64,000 nt of DNA from Halococcus agarilyticus (lineage in GTDB: Archaea; Halobacteriota; Halobacteria; Halobacteriales; Halococcaceae): assembly GCF_000334895.1 (NCBI RefSeq), contig NZ_BAFM01000010.1, positions 62,001 to 126,000 on the forward strand, written 5' to 3'. The translations under genes and the position numbers were made by a program. The notes under the pieces are model-generated. The model did no database searches. It worked only from the letters and a program-made list of their open reading frames with translations, and was not told where the DNA came from. Shown in pieces: positions 34,234 to 43,434 of the stretch; the stretch's first letter is position 1, and each line of letters opens with the position of its first letter.

Positions 34234-36021
34234 ATGGCCGACGATCACCGCGACGGGGACGACGCCTCGTCCGAGCGCTTGGGCGAGGGCGAGCGCTTCC
34301 GGCGCGACGACCGTGAGTCCCGGCAGAGCGTGGCGGACGCATCGGCGCTCCGCTCCGACGGCGTCCGCGCGAGCAAAGCGAGGTGCGAACGGAGTGAGCA
34401 CCTCGATGCGAACGGCGAGGTACGAGCCGTGAGCGAAGCGAGCGCGGGCTCGTCAGAGCTTCGCTCTGACGGTGGAACCGCCACCGGAGCCGACGAGACG
34501 ACGCTCGACCCGTGGGGTTCCTCGACGGTCGCGGACTACCGAAACCTGTTCGAGGAGTTCGGGATCGAGGCGTTCGACGACCTCCTTCCCACGGTTCCGG
34601 CCCCACACTACCTGATGCGCCGGGGGGTCATCTTCGGCCACCGTGACTACGACCGCGTGCTGGCGGCACTCGACGCGGGTGAGCCTGCCGCCGCACTCTC
34701 GGGGTTCATGCCGACCGGCGATCCTCACATCGGTCACAAGCTCGTCTTCGACGAACTGGTCTGGCACCAGGAGCGCGGCGCGGACAGCTATGGACTGATC
34801 GCCGATCTCGAAGCCCACAGCGCACGCGGGCTCGACTGGGACGAGATCGACGAGCACGCCCGTGATTACCTCCTCTCGCTCGTCGCGCTCGGGTTCGATC
34901 CCGATGAGGGCGAGCTCTACCGCCAGTCAGACAACCGCCCGCTTCAGGACCTCGCCTTCGAGCTCGGCGTCGAGACCAACCTCTCCGAACTGGAAAGCAT
35001 CTACGGGTTCGGCGGCGAGACCGACGTCTCACATATGCAGTCGGTCGTGACCCAGATGGCGGACATCCTCTACCCCCAACTCGACGAACCGAAACCCACG
35101 GTGATCCCGGTCGGGCCGGATCAGGATCCCCACGTTCGCCTCGCACGCGACCTCGCGGCGCGGATGCGCTTCTTCGGCGTGACGGCGGCGTACGCGAGCT
35201 TCGAGGCCGATCGCGAGGAACGCCACCTCATCGCCGCGGCCTACGAGGCACTCTCGTCGAACGCCGAACCTGGGGCTGAGGACGACCCCGATCCGGTCCG
35301 GTGTGTCGAGGCCGCCGAGTGGCTCGCGGAGCGAGCCGAGGCCGACGCTGACGACGCTGACTTGGATGCCACTACCCGTGAGAGTGCCATCGAGAAGCTC
35401 CGCGCCGCCGGCAAGGAGCCGCTCAGGCCACGGACGCGATTCCTCGATCGCAACGCGACCGACGAGGCGTTCGAAGCGCTCATCGAGGCGATCGACGGCG
35501 AGAAACGCGTCTACGACGAACACATCGATAGCTTCGATCTCGCACTCGATGCGGCCGACGACCTCGCGCGCGAGGTCGAACTCGACCACGGCGGCTACGG
35601 CTTTCTCGCGCCGTCGTCGATCTACCACCGCTTCATGACTGGGCTGACTGGAGGAAAAATGAGTTCGTCGATCCCGGCGAGCCATATCAGCCTGCTCGAC
35701 GACCCCGAAACGGGCTACGACAAGGTAAAATCCGCGACGACGGGCGGACGCGAGACGGCCGAACGCCAGCGCGAACTCGGTGGCGAGGCCGACGAATGTC
35801 CGGTGTACGAGCTCTACGCCTACCTCCTCGCTGCGGACGACGACGAGTTCGCCACAGAGGTCTACGAAGAGTGTGTCGGTGGCGAACGGCTGTGTGGCGG
35901 GTGCAAGGAACAGGCCGCCGAACTGATGGCCGAGTTCCTCGAAGAACACCAGGAGAAACGAGCGGAGGCCGAAGAGGTCCTCGACGGTCTCGACATCGAC
36001 CTCGATACCGAGCGAGCCTGA
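34234..36021 (+). CDS. trpS: Tryptophanyl-tRNA synthetase with N-terminal repeat insert
   Basis: This 595-residue class I synthetase charges tRNA-Trp. The HIGH-type motif is GDPHIGH (about residue 167) and the KMSKS-type motif GKMSSS (about residue 475). The C-terminal region carries C-x2-C-like CGGCKEQ. The first 90 residues are unusually long; within them about 45 residues (SDGVRASKARCERSEHL through GSSELRSDGG) are encoded by a hairpin-rich sequence like the interspersed repeats elsewhere in this window. The core enzyme after about residue 92 looks intact. ATG at 34234. Confidence 0.93.
   Translation: MADDHRDGDDASSERLGEGERFRRDDRESRQSVADASALRSDGVRASKARCERSEHLDANGEVRAVSEASAGSSELRSDGGTATGADETTLDPWGSSTVADYRNLFEEFGIEAFDDLLPTVPAPHYLMRRGVIFGHRDYDRVLAALDAGEPAAALSGFMPTGDPHIGHKLVFDELVWHQERGADSYGLIADLEAHSARGLDWDEIDEHARDYLLSLVALGFDPDEGELYRQSDNRPLQDLAFELGVETNLSELESIYGFGGETDVSHMQSVVTQMADILYPQLDEPKPTVIPVGPDQDPHVRLARDLAARMRFFGVTAAYASFEADREERHLIAAAYEALSSNAEPGAEDDPDPVRCVEAAEWLAERAEADADDADLDATTRESAIEKLRAAGKEPLRPRTRFLDRNATDEAFEALIEAIDGEKRVYDEHIDSFDLALDAADDLAREVELDHGGYGFLAPSSIYHRFMTGLTGGKMSSSIPASHISLLDDPETGYDKVKSATTGGRETAERQRELGGEADECPVYELYAYLLAADDDEFATEVYEECVGGERLCGGCKEQAAELMAEFLEEHQEKRAEAEEVLDGLDIDLDTERA
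34340..34472 (+). repeat. Repeat-like insert inside the trpS reading frame
   Basis: The stretch has the stems GAGGTGC/GCACCTC (34380-34404) and CGTCAGAGC/GCTCTGACG (34451-34471) and the GAACGGAGTGAGC word. It shares the 17-mer CGTGAGCGAAGCGAGCG (34428-34444) exactly with copy A of the interspersed repeat (27955-27971). It keeps the reading frame open and is translated as a Ser/Glu/Arg/Ala-rich segment. Confidence 0.65.
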
Positions 36022-36279
36022 CAGCTCTCGGGGGACGAGATCGACGCTCCTCGCTGTCGACGAACGGATTTGCGTGCTCTCGTCACAGAATCTAGTGACG
36101 ACGGCCGACTCGTCGAAACCAAATCACGACACAAATGAGAGCCGCAGGCCACACACCTCCCCAGCCGACTCCCTCGTTCGCTCACTCCATTCGCTTCACT
36201 CGGTCATCCCTCGCGCGAGTCGCGCCTTCGGCGCTCCCGCGCGCCACCGCCCGCAGGCGATCGAGCTCTCGATGACAGT
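36022..36279. other. Intergenic region between trpS and the FNR-like gene
   Basis: About 260 bases with no gene-like frame. The part from about 36150 to 36255 is the second repeat copy (separate entry); 36022-36149 is slightly more AT-rich and shows nothing further. Confidence 0.55.
36150..36255 (-). repeat. Hairpin-rich interspersed repeat, copy B (inverted)
   Basis: On the minus strand this shorter copy has GGTGGCGCGCGG (plus 36237-36248), GCGCGAGGGATGA (plus about 36204-36216) and TCGGCTGGGGAGG (plus 36156-36168) in the same order as copy A at 27787-28000. The central hairpin cluster of copy A is missing, so the copies differ in length (about 93 against 214 bases between shared outer blocks). 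Confidence 0.6.
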
Positions 36280-37338
36280 TCATCCGTAGCTCTCCTCTTC
36301 GTAGTAGAGATCGGGGACGCCGAGCGGTTCGATCACCTCCCGGACGCTGTTGCACATCGCGCCGATGCCACAGACGTACACCTCGGCGTTTTCGGGGTCG
36401 ATCCGCGCGTCGATGTCTTCGGCAGGCTCGCTGCCGACGAACTCCGTGGTGTCGGGCGGCAGTGTGTCGGTATCGACGCAATCGGGATCGAGATACTTCA
36501 GGAGGGTGTGCTGGACGTACTCGGTCTCGCCGTCCCAGTCGCCCATGTACTCCTCCCGGCTGCACGTCATCACCGGATGGAAGTTGTCGTGCTCGTCGGC
36601 GAGGTCGAGAAACGCCTCGCGGTACGGCAGGTCGTCCTCCCACGACGAGCCGAGGAACAGCCAGACGTCGCGTTTCTCGCCCTCGTACTCGTCGAGGCCT
36701 TCCTCGAAGACGTAGTCGATCATGCTCTTGAACGGGGCCGCGCCGGTCCCGGTGGCGACGAACACGAGGTCGCGCTCGGAGGGGTCCTGGAGCATGAACT
36801 CGTCGCCGTAGGGGCCGCGAACGAAGATGTCGTCGCCCTCGACGGTGCGATCACAGAGGTCGGGCGTGAGCTCCCCGTCGGGCACACGTCGGATACAGAG
36901 TTCGAGCACCTCACGGTTCGGCGAACTCGCAATGGAGTAGACTCGCGGTGCCTCCTCCTCGTAGCTGATCCGCACGTACTGGCCCGGCACGAACTCGAAC
37001 GGCTCCTCGGGCCGGAAGCGGAGTCGGAGCAACGACGGGTACGATCGCTCGGCCCGCTCACGGAGCGCCTCGACCTTCGACGCCATCGTTTCGGCGAGAT
37101 GATCCTTGCCCGTCGCCGCGAGCCGCTCGATGGCGTCGTCCCACGCGTCGGCGTCGGTCACGTCGCCCGGTGGCTCGTCGCCGAGGGTCTCGACGAGCAT
37201 CTCGCGGTCGGCGTCGAGCGCCGCCTCGATCTCGTCGTCGCGCTCGCGATCCATCGCTGTCGTGGACGTCACGACCGCGTGCTGGTTCTCGATCTCCGCC
37301 TCGTCCGCCTGTGCCTGGGAGAGACGTTTCGGGGCCAT
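36280..37338 (-). CDS. FAD-dependent oxidoreductase of the ferredoxin-NADP reductase type
   Basis: This 352-residue protein has an N-terminal Glu/Asp-rich extension (about 1-95), then an FAD domain with PRVYSIASSP (the RxYS flavin motif) and an NAD(P) domain with VFVATGTGAAPF and the C-terminal VCGIGAMCNSV. This is the FNR module; the partner is unknown. It could pass electrons between NAD(P)H and ferredoxin, or serve a reductive system. The N-terminal extension is not found in simple FNRs. It is a single gene. Confidence 0.85.
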   Translation of the reverse strand: MAPKRLSQAQADEAEIENQHAVVTSTTAMDRERDDEIEAALDADREMLVETLGDEPPGDVTDADAWDDAIERLAATGKDHLAETMASKVEALRERAERSYPSLLRLRFRPEEPFEFVPGQYVRISYEEEAPRVYSIASSPNREVLELCIRRVPDGELTPDLCDRTVEGDDIFVRGPYGDEFMLQDPSERDLVFVATGTGAAPFKSMIDYVFEEGLDEYEGEKRDVWLFLGSSWEDDLPYREAFLDLADEHDNFHPVMTCSREEYMGDWDGETEYVQHTLLKYLDPDCVDTDTLPPDTTEFVGSEPAEDIDARIDPENAEVYVCGIGAMCNSVREVIEPLGVPDLYYEEESYG

Positions 37339-37643
37339 CTGTCGTTTGTCGGGTCGCGCCCGTCCCTGTTAGCTCTTCTGTGGAGACGATCGGGACCACT
37401 CGGCCGTGATCCGCGTTCTCTCGACCCGGAAGACTTTTGCCGGAGAGCGAGTCACTCGCTGACATGGTAGCCGAACCTCGCGTCGGACGCCTCGGAGACC
37501 GACCATCGACTGCGATCCGGCGGTTCGGCGTTCGCTTTTTCTTCGCGAGCTAACGGGCGGTGGACCTCGTAGCGGTTTGCGGGCGAACCCGCTCGGTCGG
37601 CATCGGAACCGTTAGTTGAACGACCCTCGGTACACCTCACATC
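37339..37643. other. Intergenic region between FNR-like gene and pheS
   Basis: Slightly over 300 bases, divergent on both sides. I see the T-rich stretch GCTTTTTCTTCGCG (about 37533-37546) and the small hairpin GCGAGTCACTCGC (37448-37460), but no gene, riboswitch or tRNA. Confidence 0.5.
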
Positions 37644-39143
37644 ATGCAACTCCCCGAAGCCCAGGTCGCGGTGCTCGAAGCCGCGAGCGCGAACGACGCA
37701 CAGTCGATCGACCATCTCGCCGAGGAAACCGATCTCGAACCGGCCACCGTCGCCGGTGCGGCGTTCGCCCTCGAAGAGGAGGGTCTCGTCGGCGTTACCG
37801 AACGTACTGAGACCTCGGCGACGCTCACAGATGAAGGCCGTGAGTATCTCGAAAACGGCCTCCCCGAGACCGAACTCTTCAGAGCCGTTCAGGAGACCGG
37901 TAGCGAGACCGACCTCGGGAGCGCGATCGACGCGGCGGGCCTCGACGGCCCGCAGGTCGACATCGCGCTCTCGAACTACGCCCGAAAGGGATATGGCTCG
38001 GTCGAAAGCGGAACGATCACCGCCGACGCGGACGCCGATCCCGACGCCGACCCCGAGCGCCGCGTGCTCGCGACGCTCGCCGACAAGGAATCAGTCGCGG
38101 ACGAGTCGGTGCTCGATCGGCTCGCGAGTCGAAACCTGATCGAGCGCCACGAGACCACCTATCGGGAAGTCTGGCTCACCGACGACGGGATCACCGCGCT
38201 GATGGAGGGCGTCGAGACCGCCGATACGGTGGGCCAGATCACCTCCGAACTCCTCACCACCGGCGAGTGGGAGGATGTCGAGTTCGCCGAGTACAACGTC
38301 GCAGCCGACGCCGAGGCGGCTCACGGCGGCCGGACCCACGTCCTCCGGCGGACCGCCGAACGCGTGAAGGACGTGCTCGTCGGCATGGGGTTCGAGGAGA
38401 TGGCCGGCCCGCACGTCGACGCCGACTTCTGGATCCACGACTGTCTGTTCATGCCGCAGGATCACCCCGCCAGAACCCACTGGGGCCGCTTCGAGATGGA
38501 CCAGCCGACCGCGATCGACGACCTCCCCGAGGATCTCGTCGATCGCGTCCGCGAGGCCCATCGAGACGGCGTCGGTCCCGACAGTGACGGGTATCACTCG
38601 CCGTGGGACGTCGAGTTCGCGCGCGAACTCGCGCTCCGTGGTCACACCACGTCGTTGTCGTCACGGTATCTCTCGGGCTTCGAAGTCGGCGAGCTAGAGC
38701 CGCCACAGCGCTTCTTCAGCGTGGAGAAGGTGTACCGCAACGACACTCTCGACGCGACCCATCTCCTCGAGTTCTTCCAGATCGAGGGCCTGGTGATGGC
38801 CGAGAACCTCTCGGTGCGCGACCTGATGGGCACGTTCAGGGAGTTCTACGAGCAGTTCGGGATCACCGATCTGGAGTTCAAGCCGACGTACAACCCCTAC
38901 ACCGAGCCGAGCTTCGAACTGTTCGGCGAGCATCCCGTGACGGGTGAGATCGTCGAAATCGGCAACTCCGGACTCTTTCGCCCGGAGATGCTCGAACCGC
39001 TCGGGGTCGACTGCGACGTGATGGCGTGGGGGCTCGCGCTCGAACGCCTCCTGATGCTCACCCACGGGTTCGAGGACATTCGAGATGTCCACGGCACGCT
39101 GGTCGATCTCGACTTCCTCCGGAACGCGGAGGTGGTGTACTGA
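37644..39143 (+). CDS. pheS: Phenylalanyl-tRNA synthetase alpha subunit
   Basis: This 499-residue class II subunit has an N-terminal winged-helix tRNA-binding region (about residues 1-185), then the catalytic core with motif 1 (GFEEMAGPHVDADFWIHDCLF), motif 2 (FSVEKVYRNDTLDATHLLEFFQ) and motif 3 (VMAWGLALERLLML). It makes phenylalanyl-AMP and charges tRNA-Phe with PheT. It overlaps pheT by one base (TGATG). Its start ATG at 37644 is the first gene of a two-gene operon. Confidence 0.95.
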   Translation: MQLPEAQVAVLEAASANDAQSIDHLAEETDLEPATVAGAAFALEEEGLVGVTERTETSATLTDEGREYLENGLPETELFRAVQETGSETDLGSAIDAAGLDGPQVDIALSNYARKGYGSVESGTITADADADPDADPERRVLATLADKESVADESVLDRLASRNLIERHETTYREVWLTDDGITALMEGVETADTVGQITSELLTTGEWEDVEFAEYNVAADAEAAHGGRTHVLRRTAERVKDVLVGMGFEEMAGPHVDADFWIHDCLFMPQDHPARTHWGRFEMDQPTAIDDLPEDLVDRVREAHRDGVGPDSDGYHSPWDVEFARELALRGHTTSLSSRYLSGFEVGELEPPQRFFSVEKVYRNDTLDATHLLEFFQIEGLVMAENLSVRDLMGTFREFYEQFGITDLEFKPTYNPYTEPSFELFGEHPVTGEIVEIGNSGLFRPEMLEPLGVDCDVMAWGLALERLLMLTHGFEDIRDVHGTLVDLDFLRNAEVVY

Positions 39144-40876
39144 TGGCCGTCGTCGACGTCGATCCCGACGAACTCCGACGGTTCACCGGCCACGACGAGA
39201 AGTCGAACGAGGAACTCCGTGAGGACCTGTTCGAACTCGGCCTCGAATACGAGGGCGAGACCGACGAGGGGCTCATGCAGCTGGAGTTCGAGGCCGACCG
39301 GCTCGACCGCCTCTCGGTCGAGGGGATCGCGCGCTCGCTCCGCTACCAGTACGGCGACGACCGGGGGGTGTACGTCCCGCGAACCAACGACGCCGACTGG
39401 ACGATCGAGGTCGATCCCTCGACGCCCGACGAGCGGCCGTACGTCACCGGCGCGGTGATCCGGGGCCTCGATCTCGACGGGGCGGGCCTTGACTCGCTGA
39501 TCCAACTCCAGGAGAAACTCCACGCCACGATGGGTCGCGGGCGCGCGAAGGGGGCCATCGGGATCCACGACCTCACCATGCTGAAGGGCCAATCCCTCGC
39601 CGAGGGCGCGGACAACTCGATCACGTATCGCGGGATCGATCCCGAGCAAGACAGCTTCGTCCCGCTCGATAGCCACGCCGAACTCACGCCCGCCGAAGTG
39701 CTCACCGACCATCCGACCGGCGAGACCTACGCCGACCTGATCGCCGAGTACGAGCGCTACCCCGCGATCTACGACGATCTCGGGCTCTTTTCGTTCCCAC
39801 CGGTGATCAACGGTCGCCGAACCGAGGTGAACACCGAGAGCCGGGAGCTGTTCGTCGAACTCACGGGGACCGACCAGTGGACCATCGATCGAATGTGCGC
39901 GATCGTCTGCTACGCGCTCGACGCCCGCGGCGCGACGGTCGAGCGCGTGACCGTCGAGTACCCCGATCACACGCTCGATCGGCCCGATTTCGAGATTTCC
40001 GAGAAGACCGTCCCCCACGAGCGGATCGAGCGCTCCCTCGGCGTCCCGCTCGACGAGCACGAGGTGGTGGACCTCCTCGAACGCTCGGGCCTCGACGCCG
40101 AGACGTCGGACGGTGGCGGTGGGGACGGCGAAAGCAACGGAGGCCGGGTCTACGACGTGTCGATTCCCCCCTACCGTGTCGACGTGCTCCATCCGGTCGA
40201 CGTGATCGACGACATCGGCCGCGCGTACGGGTTCAACGAACTGGAGCCGCAGTACCCCGACGTGAGCACCGTCGGCGGTCGCCACGAGCGCTCGCGCCGG
40301 GAACGCGCCATCCGGGACACCCTCGTGGGCCTCGGGTTCGAGGACCTGCTCGACTTCCACCTCATCGGCGAGGCCGAGAACTTCGATCGGATGGGCCTCT
40401 CCCCGGACGACGACGCGTTCGGCGCGGTCGAACCGACGACCATCGCGGAGCCGTACAGCCAGGAGTACGGGATGGTCCGGACGTGGGCGCTGCCCTCGCT
40501 CGTGATGGTTCTGGAGAACAACACCCACCGACGCTACCCCCAGGATCTCGCCGAGGTCGGCCTCGCCGCCCACGTCGATAGCGAGGAGAACACGAACGTC
40601 GCTGAGGAACGCCACGTCGCTGGCGTGCTCGCGCGGACCGACGCCTCCTACGAGGACGCGAAGGGGAGGCTGAACGCGCTCGCGCGCGCGTTCGATGTCG
40701 AACTCGCGACGCCCGCGATCGACCATCCGTCGTTCATCGACGGTCGCGCCGCGAGCGTGGTGCTCGACGGTGAGCAGGCGGGTGTTATCGGCGAACTCCA
40801 TCCGGAAGTCCTGGTCGAGCACGGTCTCGAACTGCCCGTAGCAGCGTTCGAGTTCCGTGCCGACGCGCTCCGGTAA
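39143..40876 (+). CDS. pheT: Phenylalanyl-tRNA synthetase beta subunit
   Basis: This 577-residue archaeal-type beta subunit lacks the bacterial tRNA-binding extension. It contains B1-like and B5 domains and the catalytic-like core domain (DVIDDIGRAYGFNELEP then TLVGLGFEDLLDFHLIGEA), ending with a SAM-free domain (VIGELHPEVLVEHGLELPVAAFE). A Gly/Asp-rich loop DGGGGDGESNGG (about residues 322-333) is a halophile-style insertion. It is translated from an ATG overlapping the pheS stop. Confidence 0.94.
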   Translation: MAVVDVDPDELRRFTGHDEKSNEELREDLFELGLEYEGETDEGLMQLEFEADRLDRLSVEGIARSLRYQYGDDRGVYVPRTNDADWTIEVDPSTPDERPYVTGAVIRGLDLDGAGLDSLIQLQEKLHATMGRGRAKGAIGIHDLTMLKGQSLAEGADNSITYRGIDPEQDSFVPLDSHAELTPAEVLTDHPTGETYADLIAEYERYPAIYDDLGLFSFPPVINGRRTEVNTESRELFVELTGTDQWTIDRMCAIVCYALDARGATVERVTVEYPDHTLDRPDFEISEKTVPHERIERSLGVPLDEHEVVDLLERSGLDAETSDGGGGDGESNGGRVYDVSIPPYRVDVLHPVDVIDDIGRAYGFNELEPQYPDVSTVGGRHERSRRERAIRDTLVGLGFEDLLDFHLIGEAENFDRMGLSPDDDAFGAVEPTTIAEPYSQEYGMVRTWALPSLVMVLENNTHRRYPQDLAEVGLAAHVDSEENTNVAEERHVAGVLARTDASYEDAKGRLNALARAFDVELATPAIDHPSFIDGRAASVVLDGEQAGVIGELHPEVLVEHGLELPVAAFEFRADALR

Positions 40877-40882
40877 CCCTCG

Positions 40883-41935
40883 TTATCCGAGATCAGCCCC
40901 GACCGCCTCCTCGACGCTCTCGAACCCATCGCGCTCCAGCAGTTCAAGCAGTCCGTGATTGATGTCGCGCGCGAGCGACGGCCCCTGATAGACGAGTCCG
41001 GTGTAGAGCTGCACCAGCGACGCGCCCGCGCGGAGCTTCCGGTAGGCTCCGGCCGCGCTCGACACGCCGCCGACCCCGATCACCGGGACGTCGGTCCGCT
41101 CGGCGACGAACGCGACGGCTCGCGTTGCACGCGCTTCGAGTGGTTTCCCCGACAGGCCCCCCTCCTCGACACGGCTCGGGCTCCGGAGCGACGCCGATCG
41201 CTCGGTCGTGGTGTTCGTCGCGATCACACCGTCGAGACCCATCTCGTCGACCACCGCGAGCGCTTCCTCGACGGCACCGTCGGTGAGATCGGGCGAGAGC
41301 TTCACCAACAGCGGATCCGCGCCCGCGTCCTGGAGGGTTCCGAAGATGTGTTCGAGGTGGTCGCGGTGCTGGAGGTCGCGCAGGCCCGGCGTGTTCGGAC
41401 TCGATACGTTCACCACGAAGTAGTCGCCCGCGGCACAGCGTTCGTAGGAGTAGCGGTAGTCATCGGCGGCCGCTTCGAGCGGCGTCGCCTTCGACTTCCC
41501 GATGTTGACGCCCGTGGGCACGTCCACGCGTGCGCGCGCAAGTCGATCGCCGATTCGGTCCGCACCGTGGTTGTTGAACCCCATTCGGTTGACGAGCGCG
41601 CCGTCCTCGGCCAGTCGGAAGAGGCGCGGGCGCGGGTTACCGTCCTGTGGTTCGGCGGTAACGCCACCGACCTCGACGTGGCCGAAGCCGAGCCGGCCGA
41701 GCGCCCGCGGGATCTCGGCGTTCTTGTCGAAGCCGGCGGCGACGCCGACCGGGTTCGGGAAGTCGAGACCGAACGCGGGAGTGGCGAGTCGCTCGTCGTC
41801 GACGCCGTAGCGTGCGGCGAGCGCCCGTTCGATCTGGGTGTGTTGGGTGGCTTCGAGCAGCCTGTGCACGGCGCTGTGGGCGGATTCGGCTGGCAGGCGG
41901 AACAACAGCGGCTTCAATGTGTCGTAGAAGTGCAT
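40883..41935 (-). CDS. pyrD: Dihydroorotate dehydrogenase (class 2, quinone type)
   Basis: This 350-residue FMN enzyme oxidises dihydroorotate to orotate in pyrimidine synthesis and passes electrons to a quinone. The N-terminal helix (LKPLLFRLPAESAHSAVHRLL) is the membrane-associating part of class 2 enzymes. GFDKNAEIPRALG, NRMGFNNHGAD, the catalytic NVSSPNTPGLRD loop (Ser rather than Cys) and GVGGVSS are typical. ATG at 41935 is chosen over a much longer frame. It converges with pheT. Confidence 0.93.
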   Translation of the reverse strand: MHFYDTLKPLLFRLPAESAHSAVHRLLEATQHTQIERALAARYGVDDERLATPAFGLDFPNPVGVAAGFDKNAEIPRALGRLGFGHVEVGGVTAEPQDGNPRPRLFRLAEDGALVNRMGFNNHGADRIGDRLARARVDVPTGVNIGKSKATPLEAAADDYRYSYERCAAGDYFVVNVSSPNTPGLRDLQHRDHLEHIFGTLQDAGADPLLVKLSPDLTDGAVEEALAVVDEMGLDGVIATNTTTERSASLRSPSRVEEGGLSGKPLEARATRAVAFVAERTDVPVIGVGGVSSAAGAYRKLRAGASLVQLYTGLVYQGPSLARDINHGLLELLERDGFESVEEAVGADLG

Positions 41936-41975
41936 CGTGCTCTCTGAACCGGCCGACCAGTCGTCAGCCCATGGT

Positions 41976-42173
41976 TTAGAAGTCGTGCTCGACCTCGTCC
42001 TGATCTGCCTTCTGGATGATGATCTTGTCCTCGCGCACCCGGACGAACACCTCGTCGCCGATCGCCATCCCCGCGACCGCCAGTTCGTCCTCGTGGAGGT
42101 TGACGTGGACGTTGTGGTACTCGCCGCTCTCGTCTTTCGCCCCGCTGGGACTGAGCTTCTTTTTCCGTACCAT
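41976..42173 (-). CDS. AbrB/MazE-like small DNA-binding protein
   Basis: This 65-residue protein starts MVRKKKLSPSGAKDESGEYHNVHVNLHEDELAVAG and has the swapped-hairpin AbrB pattern: a beta hairpin with VNLHEDELAVAGMAIGDEVFVRVREDKIIIQKA. It may regulate genes or act as an antitoxin-like partner, but no toxin gene is adjacent. A TATA-like CTTAAGTGTAT lies about 35-45 bases upstream on its strand (42207-42217). pyrD follows 40 bases downstream, so they may be co-transcribed. Confidence 0.8.
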   Translation of the reverse strand: MVRKKKLSPSGAKDESGEYHNVHVNLHEDELAVAGMAIGDEVFVRVREDKIIIQKADQDEVEHDF

Positions 42174-42399
42174 CCCGGTGTCTTATCCGGTCGTTCGATA
42201 CAGGATACACTTAAGCTTACGGTCCGACGACCGCCGCTCGTCCCGATCGTCCGGAAGTTCGGAGCGTACCCGAACACACTCTCGACTAGCTCCGATTCCA
42301 CTCGTCGGTCGATGGTTCTCTCTCGTCTATCGTCGTGCGATGTACCCTCGAAATATCAGAGAAATGTTGATTACGGGCGAAACCGCCCCCTATCGCGGG

Positions 42400-42412
42400 G
42401 ATATATTTATAG
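42400..42412 (+). promoter_or_regulatory. TATA box of the MC1 gene
   Basis: The stretch GATATATTTATAG is a strong archaeal TATA element. It ends about 38 bases before the ATG at 42451, predicting a leader of about 10-15 bases. It is among the most T/A-rich sequences in the window and fits high expression of a chromatin protein. Confidence 0.75.
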
Positions 42413-42450
42413 TGTGGCATGTGCTGGGTCAGCACGGAGTGGTGTAAATC

Positions 42451-42765
42451 ATGGCACGAGATACGGACGACAAGCGAAACTTCGCGCTCCGGGGAGACGG
42501 CGACGACGAGACGAGCGTCTTCTCGGGGCGGACGCCACGCCAGGCGGCACTGAAGGCTGCCAGGCGGCTCGATGCCGCCGACGGCGAGGAGAACGCGAGC
42601 CGCGAGGAGCTCCGGCTCCGCGAAAAGGGGACACACAAGGTCCATATCTACGAGGGATGGGCGTGGAACGAGGAGGCCCCGTCGGACAAACCCGACTGGA
42701 TGCCCGAGACGATCACCGAGGCCAACGTCTCGAAACAGGGGATCGAACACCTCGAAGCGCTCTGA
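42451..42765 (+). CDS. MC1 family chromosomal protein
   Basis: This 104-residue protein shows the MC1 signature throughout: KRNFALRGDGDDETSVFSG, TPRQAALKAARRLD, LRLREKGTHKVHIYEGWAW and TEANVSKQGIEHLEAL. MC1 binds and bends DNA as a monomer and helps compact the archaeal nucleoid; haloarchaeal forms are acidic. It stands alone with its own strong promoter, immediately upstream of the rRNA operon leader. Confidence 0.93.
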   Translation: MARDTDDKRNFALRGDGDDETSVFSGRTPRQAALKAARRLDAADGEENASREELRLREKGTHKVHIYEGWAWNEEAPSDKPDWMPETITEANVSKQGIEHLEAL

Positions 42766-43080
42766 GGGCACGCCCGGCGAGATCCGTACTGGTTTCAATC
42801 CGGCAGTTCGAGGAGTGAGTGCGCGGCCAGACACCCGACTCGACCGGACGCGCACGCGTGGGATGAGGAGTCGGCCTCCAGCCGCGCGACACCGTTCTTC
42901 GATTTTCCACACGACACGTGAACCCCTCGCTCACATCGACCACCGATTCTCGGGACGATCTCGCTAGATCTTCGGGGCCATTGTTTCGGTACCAGAAGAT
43001 TTTTCTGCTAATTCGGCGATGAACTCTCCCCGGGAGCTGGTCGCAGGAACCGAGTCACCAGAACACAAAGCGGCCTTGAG

Positions 43081-43100
43081 TCGACGGGTTTATCCGTCAA
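43081..43100 (+). promoter_or_regulatory. rRNA promoter a
   Basis: TCGACGGGTTTATCCGTCAA, with the TTTAT core of haloarchaeal rRNA promoters. It is followed by TCGAATGGAATGCGAACG, a block repeated, with changes, after the second promoter. Confidence 0.65.
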
Positions 43101-43160
43101 CCGCGATTCGAATGGAATGCGAACGGCCGGTCGGAGACGACCGCCGGCCCGAAGACGATC

Positions 43161-43184
43161 CGACGCCCTTAAGTGGTACAGGGC
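43161..43184 (+). promoter_or_regulatory. rRNA promoter b
   Basis: The stretch contains CGACGCCCTTAAGTGGTACA, with the CTTAAGTG core, starting 80 bases after promoter a. It is followed by a second copy of the GGATGGAATGC block. A similar core reappears in the 16S-23S spacer. Confidence 0.7.
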
Positions 43185-43277
43185 ACTCGGATGGAATGCA
43201 GAAAGCGAACGACACGGGAGGCCGTTCGACTCGGTCTCCGCTGCGGGCTTCCGGGGCGATTTGGAATCGCTCCCTGG

Positions 43278-43306
43278 CACCCTTCGAAGGGTTTATCCCC
43301 TCGAAC
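43278..43306 (+). promoter_or_regulatory. rRNA promoter c
   Basis: The stretch contains ACCCTTCGAAGGGTTTATCC, with the TTCGAAGGGTTTAT core typical of the promoter nearest to haloarchaeal 16S rRNA genes. It lies about 200 bases before the mature 16S start. Confidence 0.7.
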
Positions 43307-43418
43307 GGTGTACGATGAAGTCCGAAGGAAATGAGGATTCCGCCCCTGCGGTCCGCCGTCAAGACGGGATCTGATGTCAGCCCTGATAGTTCGGTGACAC
43401 CCGGTTCGGTCCGCGGTG

Positions 43419-43434
43419 TCGCCGAGTGCGAACC
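43419..43434 (+). other. 16S processing stem, 5' arm
   Basis: TCGCCGAGTGCGAACC pairs with GGTTCGCACACGGCGA at 45005-45020. The helix has 15 pairs with a single A-A mismatch and would enclose the whole 16S gene. In haloarchaea such long stems present the cut sites for the splicing endonuclease. I could not place a canonical bulge-helix-bulge here. Confidence 0.7.

Noticed and set aside
36508-37470. Plus-strand frame of 320 codons
   Set aside because: Antisense to the FNR-like gene; no family character.
37448-37546. Small hairpin and T-rich run before pheS as a T-box-like regulator
   Set aside because: T-box leaders are bacterial, and no specifier or antiterminator structure is visible.
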